Positions 60,834 to 64,000 of a DNA stretch of 64,000 nt are shown piece by piece (the stretch's first letter is position 1; each line of letters starts with the position of its first letter). The stretch is taken from contig CAWIWV010000002.1 of NCBI GenBank assembly GCA_963839925.1, positions 310,001 through 374,000 on the forward strand, given 5' to 3'. This DNA is from Bog-756 sp963839925. GTDB taxonomy: Bacteria; Actinomycetota; Acidimicrobiia; Acidimicrobiales; RAAP-2. The translations under genes were made by a program, and so were the position numbers. The notes beneath the pieces are model-generated. The model searched no databases, was not told the origin of the DNA, and saw only the letters and a program-made list of their open reading frames with translations.

Positions 60834-61645
60834 GCGAGCAAGAGGAGCCGCCGAGCGGCGACGTCTTCAAAGCACTGGCCGATCCGCACCGCCGGCTTCT
60901 GCTCGATCGCCTCAACGAGCGCAACGGCCAGAACCTGCGTGAGCTGTCAGAGGGCCTGGAGATGGCTCGCCAGTCGGTCAGCAAACATCTGGCAATCCTC
61001 GAGGATTCAAACCTGGTGACCACGATGAAGGTCGGTCGTCAGAAGCTGCACTACCTCAACGCCATACCCATCAACGAGATCGGCGAACGCTGGATCAGGC
61101 GCTATGACCACGCCCGAGTCAATGCGCTGTCTGATCTCAAACGAGCACTGGAGGACTCATCCATGGAGGAACCGCGGTTCGTCTACACCACCTACATCCG
61201 AACGACCCCCGAGCGACTCTGGCAGGCGCTGACCGATCCGGCCTTCACCAGTCGATGGTGGCAGACCACCTTCGACACCGACTGGCAGGTGGGATCGACG
61301 ATGACCTGGGACAACCATGGCATCATCATCGCGGACCCCGACCAGGTCGTGCTCGAGTCCGACCCCTACCGGCGCCTGTCCTATCGCTGGCACACCTTCA
61401 CGCCTGAGCTCAACGAGCGAATGAGCGTCGACGATGAGACGTTCGCACAACTTGCCAGCGAACGCCGATCCCGTGTGGCCTTCGATCTCGAGCAGAAGGA
61501 GGACACTGTCAAGCTGACCGTGGTCCACGACGACTTCGAATCGGGAAGCGTCGCGGCGACCATGGTGCGCAACGGATGGCCTGTCTTCTTGTCCAGCCTC
61601 AAGTCACTGCTCGAGACCGGCGAACCGTTACCATCGACGCGCTGA
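60830..61645 (+). CDS. ArsR regulator fused to an SRPBCC domain, CTG start
   Basis: About 271 residues. Residues 10-95 are an ArsR winged helix (DVFKALADPHRRLLLDRLNE, SEGLEMARQSVSKHLAILED). Residues 105-265 are an SRPBCC domain (VYTTYIRTTPERLWQALTDP, FTSRWWQTTFDTDW). Such fusions sense small molecules and repress their own operon. No ATG, GTG or TTG lies near the natural start; CTG at 60830 is preceded nine bases upstream by GGAGGA and overlaps the previous stop (CTGA), so a rare CTG start is likely. Confidence 0.85.
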   Translation: MSEQEEPPSGDVFKALADPHRRLLLDRLNERNGQNLRELSEGLEMARQSVSKHLAILEDSNLVTTMKVGRQKLHYLNAIPINEIGERWIRRYDHARVNALSDLKRALEDSSMEEPRFVYTTYIRTTPERLWQALTDPAFTSRWWQTTFDTDWQVGSTMTWDNHGIIIADPDQVVLESDPYRRLSYRWHTFTPELNERMSVDDETFAQLASERRSRVAFDLEQKEDTVKLTVVHDDFESGSVAATMVRNGWPVFLSSLKSLLETGEPLPSTR

Positions 61646-61677
61646 ACGGATCGTCGACCGACTGGAGGACATCGGAC

Positions 61678-61989
61678 ATGTCGGCCACGCTGAAGGTGGT
61701 GCACAAAGCAGTCGGGGCGGAGGTCCGTCGACATCCCTACGAGGTCGTCATCGACAGCACACCCGCTGGGTCGGTCGAGATGAACGGCACCTTCGAAATG
61801 CCGGTCGAACCCGGACCGCACACGCTGCAAGTCCGCGAGGGGCGAAAGTCCAGTCGACCAGCGACCTTCGAGGCTTCCGACGGCGACGTCATCGTCTTCC
61901 GCTCCACGGGGAAGAGCATCCTGCCGGTGTTCCTCCTCTCCTTCATCGTCCCGAGCCTGGCACTGACGCTCCGTCGCGAGCAGTCATGA
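61678..61989 (+). CDS. hypothetical small membrane protein
   Basis: A 103-residue protein. The first 75 residues are beta-rich (YEVVIDSTPAGSVEMNGTFE, VEPGPHTLQVREGR), like a PEGA or carbohydrate-binding sandwich; a C-terminal helix follows (ILPVFLLSFIVPSLALTL). It recalls small actinobacterial proteins of unknown role. GGAGG stands nine bases upstream of the ATG. The stop overlaps the following lipoprotein gene. Confidence 0.7.
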   Translation: MSATLKVVHKAVGAEVRRHPYEVVIDSTPAGSVEMNGTFEMPVEPGPHTLQVREGRKSSRPATFEASDGDVIVFRSTGKSILPVFLLSFIVPSLALTLRREQS

Positions 61990-62582
61990 TCGAACCGACA
62001 ATGCGGCGGAGATTCGGGACGTTGATCGTGGTGCTGGCTGCCGTGGCCGGGCTGGCTGGTTGTGCGAAGGCGTCCAGATCCACGACACCCTCCGTTCCGC
62101 TCATCGGACCGGGTCACGGCACCGCAACGGTGATCTGGCGATCAGTCCCGACTGGCAGTTCGTCGGGCGCCCCTCCACCCCAGCCCTTTACGGGGACAGT
62201 CGGCGGGCACCCGTTGACCGGGGTGGCAACGAGCCCCCTGACTTCAAGTTCTGCTCAACAGTTGCTCAAACCGTCGGGGTCGTTCGGCGAGGTCGAGGTC
62301 TTCAAGTACGTGGGAAAGCTCGCCGGGCAGCCCTACGACCTCGGGCTGTACCTGAAGCGACCGGTCACCGTTTCGGGATCGCTCGAGGTGAAGGGGACCT
62401 TCGACGGGTCCGCGGTCAGGGGAACGATCGTCCCGAATACAGCGGGATCCACCAATGCGGAATCCGTCCTGGGCACGTTCCATGGAACGATCGGCCGCTG
62501 GAACGTATCGGGGACCATCTCCGCATCAACCGGGACCGCCAAGAGAAGGACAGCCAAGGCGATCTACACGGTGACCAGCTGA
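61986..62582 (+). CDS. hypothetical lipoprotein
   Basis: A 198-residue protein with a lipobox at GLAGC (Cys26) after a hydrophobic stretch. The mature part is rich in Gly, Thr, Ser and Val and has beta character (GTVGGHPLTGVATS, VSGSLEVKGTFDGSAVRGT). No family was recognised. ATG 61986 overlaps the previous stop; ATG 62001 would also leave an acceptable signal. Confidence 0.75.
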   Translation: MIEPTMRRRFGTLIVVLAAVAGLAGCAKASRSTTPSVPLIGPGHGTATVIWRSVPTGSSSGAPPPQPFTGTVGGHPLTGVATSPLTSSSAQQLLKPSGSFGEVEVFKYVGKLAGQPYDLGLYLKRPVTVSGSLEVKGTFDGSAVRGTIVPNTAGSTNAESVLGTFHGTIGRWNVSGTISASTGTAKRRTAKAIYTVTS

Positions 62583-62636
62583 GCGGCGGCTCGTCCAGCC
62601 TTGCCTTGTTGCACCGCTTCCCGAGGAACGTCGTTC

Positions 62637-63203
62637 CTAGTCGATGGGGTCGATGCCGAAGAGGGGGACTCTCCAAAAGAGTGGATCGGGTTCCTCTCCC
62701 GCGAGTGAACGAACGGTGTGAGTTGTCAGGCGCACGAGGCGGAAGGCACCCATGAACATGAGGATCGCCAAGGGCACCTCGGCAAACGCTGCCGTGATGA
62801 TGCTCAGCACGAAATCGTGAGTTGTCGAATCAGTCACGATGTCGAACCACGCATCGACAACCAGCATCGTGCCGCTGACGAGTGCCGTCAGAATCACGAC
62901 TTGTCTCCGGCGCCAGGCGGCCCACGCGGTAAATGCCAGGACGAGCAGCAACGCGACGTCGTACCCGACCCATGCCACCGCCCAATGATTCGCAACGTAT
63001 CGATGAGGGAGTGTCAACCCGAGAATCACGATCCACGGAATCAACAGAAGGCACGAGATGATGAGCAGATTGATGATCCGACGCCGCCGTCGACGAAAAG
63101 CATCCGAATCTCGTAAAAGCTCGGTGTTGAAAGCCACAAGCCTTCGCGACAGAGAGATGCGCTCATCTGCCGTCATCGACGCAATATCGCTATCGCTCAA
63201 CAT
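62637..63203 (-). CDS. hypothetical four-helix membrane protein
   Basis: A 188-residue protein. A charged N-terminus of about 40 residues (DERISLSRRLVAFNTELLRD) precedes four hydrophobic segments (LLIISCLLLIPWIVILGL, VAWVGYDVALLLVLAFTAW, VVILTALVSGTMLVVDAWF, AFAEVPLAILMFMGAFRLV). The DAWFDIVT segment recurs in similar proteins of unknown role. It is convergent with the lipoprotein gene. Confidence 0.75.
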   Translation of the reverse strand: MLSDSDIASMTADERISLSRRLVAFNTELLRDSDAFRRRRRRIINLLIISCLLLIPWIVILGLTLPHRYVANHWAVAWVGYDVALLLVLAFTAWAAWRRRQVVILTALVSGTMLVVDAWFDIVTDSTTHDFVLSIITAAFAEVPLAILMFMGAFRLVRLTTHTVRSLAGEEPDPLFWRVPLFGIDPID

Positions 63204-63375
63204 GCGCAGACGACCTCACTTTCAAGAACGAGTTCTTGCGACAAGTCCCAGCGTATAGGGCGTCCGATTCGGCGATTGCTCGTGACGAAACGCCGGGCCG
63301 CTCGGGACTTTCGGCTCTTTGCGGTCGCATCGATCGGGGTCATGCTCACAAGATGGGCCAGAAGGCAATGTACTC

Positions 63376-64000
63376 ATGAAGGTACTTCTGAGCGATGGCT
63401 CCGGTTTGACCGCTCGACAGTCGGCCACCCGTCTCGCCGCGGCAGGCCACACCGTCGAGGTGCTGGCACCTGATCCATGGTGTATCTGCAGGTTCACTCG
63501 CACTGTTCGACGCGTCCATCGTGTCCCCGCCTACGGCAACGATCCCATTGGATGGCTGGAGGTCGCACTCGATATCTACCGCAAAGGTCACTTCGAAGTG
63601 CTCTTCCCGACCCAGGAGCAGGTGGCCGTTCTGTCATGGGCCAACGGCCGGTTGGACGACGCGGGCGTCTCGACGGTGGTCCCGCCCTTCTCGGCGCTGA
63701 CCGCGGTTCAGGACAAGATCTCGGCCTCGGCAACACTCGACCGCCTCGGCATCCCCCAACCGGCCGGCAGCACCGACCCGTCGAACTGGGAGTGCTTCCC
63801 AGCCTTCGTCAAAGAACCGATCGGCACCGCGTCAGGCGGTGTCCGCAGGGTCAACGACCGCGGCGGAACTCGCTGCAGCGACCCGAGGCGAATCGATGCT
63901 CGTCCAGGCCGCGGTCTCCGGTCCCCTCGTGATGTGTCAGTCCGTTTTCGATAGCGGTTCGCTCGTCGCCTTCCACGCGTGCCGTCGAACAGCCGAGGGA
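63376..64000 (+). pseudogene. ATP-grasp domain protein, frameshifted and cut by the window edge
   Basis: The start MKVLLSDGSGLTARQSATRL and VLFPTQEQVAVLSWANGRLD, then VQDKISASATLDRLGIPQPA, are the preATP-grasp and first ATP-grasp parts of carboxylate-amine ligase-like enzymes. The frame is lost after GGVRRVND at about 63858-63859, where one extra C stands; in the shifted frame AAELAAATRGESMLVQAAVS continues properly to the edge. Whether the extra base is real is unknown. The 3' end is outside the window. Confidence 0.75.

Noticed and set aside
1..64000. tRNA, rRNA, insertion sequences or prophage genes
   Set aside because: None was recognised by reading both strands; no tool search was possible.

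Overview
The window is about 64 kb of GC-rich, densely coded chromosomal DNA. Its gene set points to an actinobacterium: a furA-katG pair, a wax ester synthase/diacylglycerol acyltransferase, CxxHxxC-type ferredoxin, many TetR regulators, frequent GTG starts and ATGA/GTGA/TGATG stop-start overlaps. The complete System I cytochrome c maturation set is uncommon in the best-known actinobacteria, which suggests a deep-branching group such as Acidimicrobiia. That placement is inference. No rRNA, tRNA, CRISPR array, phage or insertion sequence was recognised.

Layout. 1-3.2 kb: a truncated DODA-type extradiol dioxygenase (YgiD-like), two membrane-anchored unknowns, a SnoaL-like protein and a lipoprotein. 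3.2-11.1 kb (minus): ccmH/I, ccmG, ccmF, ccmE, a 57-residue ccmD, ccmC, ccmB, ccmA and ccdA, for cytochrome c maturation. 11.1-17.1 kb: GDP-mannose dehydratase, a crotonase, a glycosyltransferase, a TetR regulator, a low-molecular-weight phosphatase, an acyl-CoA dehydrogenase broken by a frameshift, and a cold-shock protein. 17.3-26.4 kb: cysS and valS back to back, then a branched-chain amino-acid-type ABC importer with a fused LivHM permease. 26.5-37.3 kb: lipid and small-molecule metabolism (esterase, WS/DGAT, a beta-propeller lipoprotein, an alkaline-phosphatase-fold hydrolase with a PhnZ-like HD oxygenase, a Baeyer-Villiger-type monooxygenase with its TetR, a zinc alcohol dehydrogenase, an acyl-CoA thioesterase and HxlR). 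37.4-41.8 kb: peroxide defence (katG-furA) and a DUF899/VOC pair. 41.8-46.8 kb: drug export (MFS, ABC exporter, TetR). 46.8-53.7 kb (minus): a likely transmembrane electron-transfer operon (S/T/G-rich anchored protein, ApbE, ferric-reductase-like bis-heme membrane protein, NuoF-like flavoprotein, ferredoxin), followed by a response regulator, a histidine kinase and a phosphodiester-glycosidase-like protein. 53.9-64 kb: an accessory region of small redox, SRPBCC, TetR and ArsR genes with clear palindromic operators, two facing gene remnants, and a truncated ATP-grasp gene.

The strongest candidate for an under-described system is the 50.1-53.7 kb operon. It lines up a cytosolic NADH-type flavoprotein, a ferredoxin, a membrane haem protein and an FMN transferase with a low-complexity exported protein whose last four residues are SGAT, the core of the ApbE flavinylation motif. 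Three genes (acyl-CoA dehydrogenase, apbE, ATP-grasp) each carry one small indel that splits an otherwise intact family. Whether these are assembly errors or real decay should be settled before functional conclusions are drawn.
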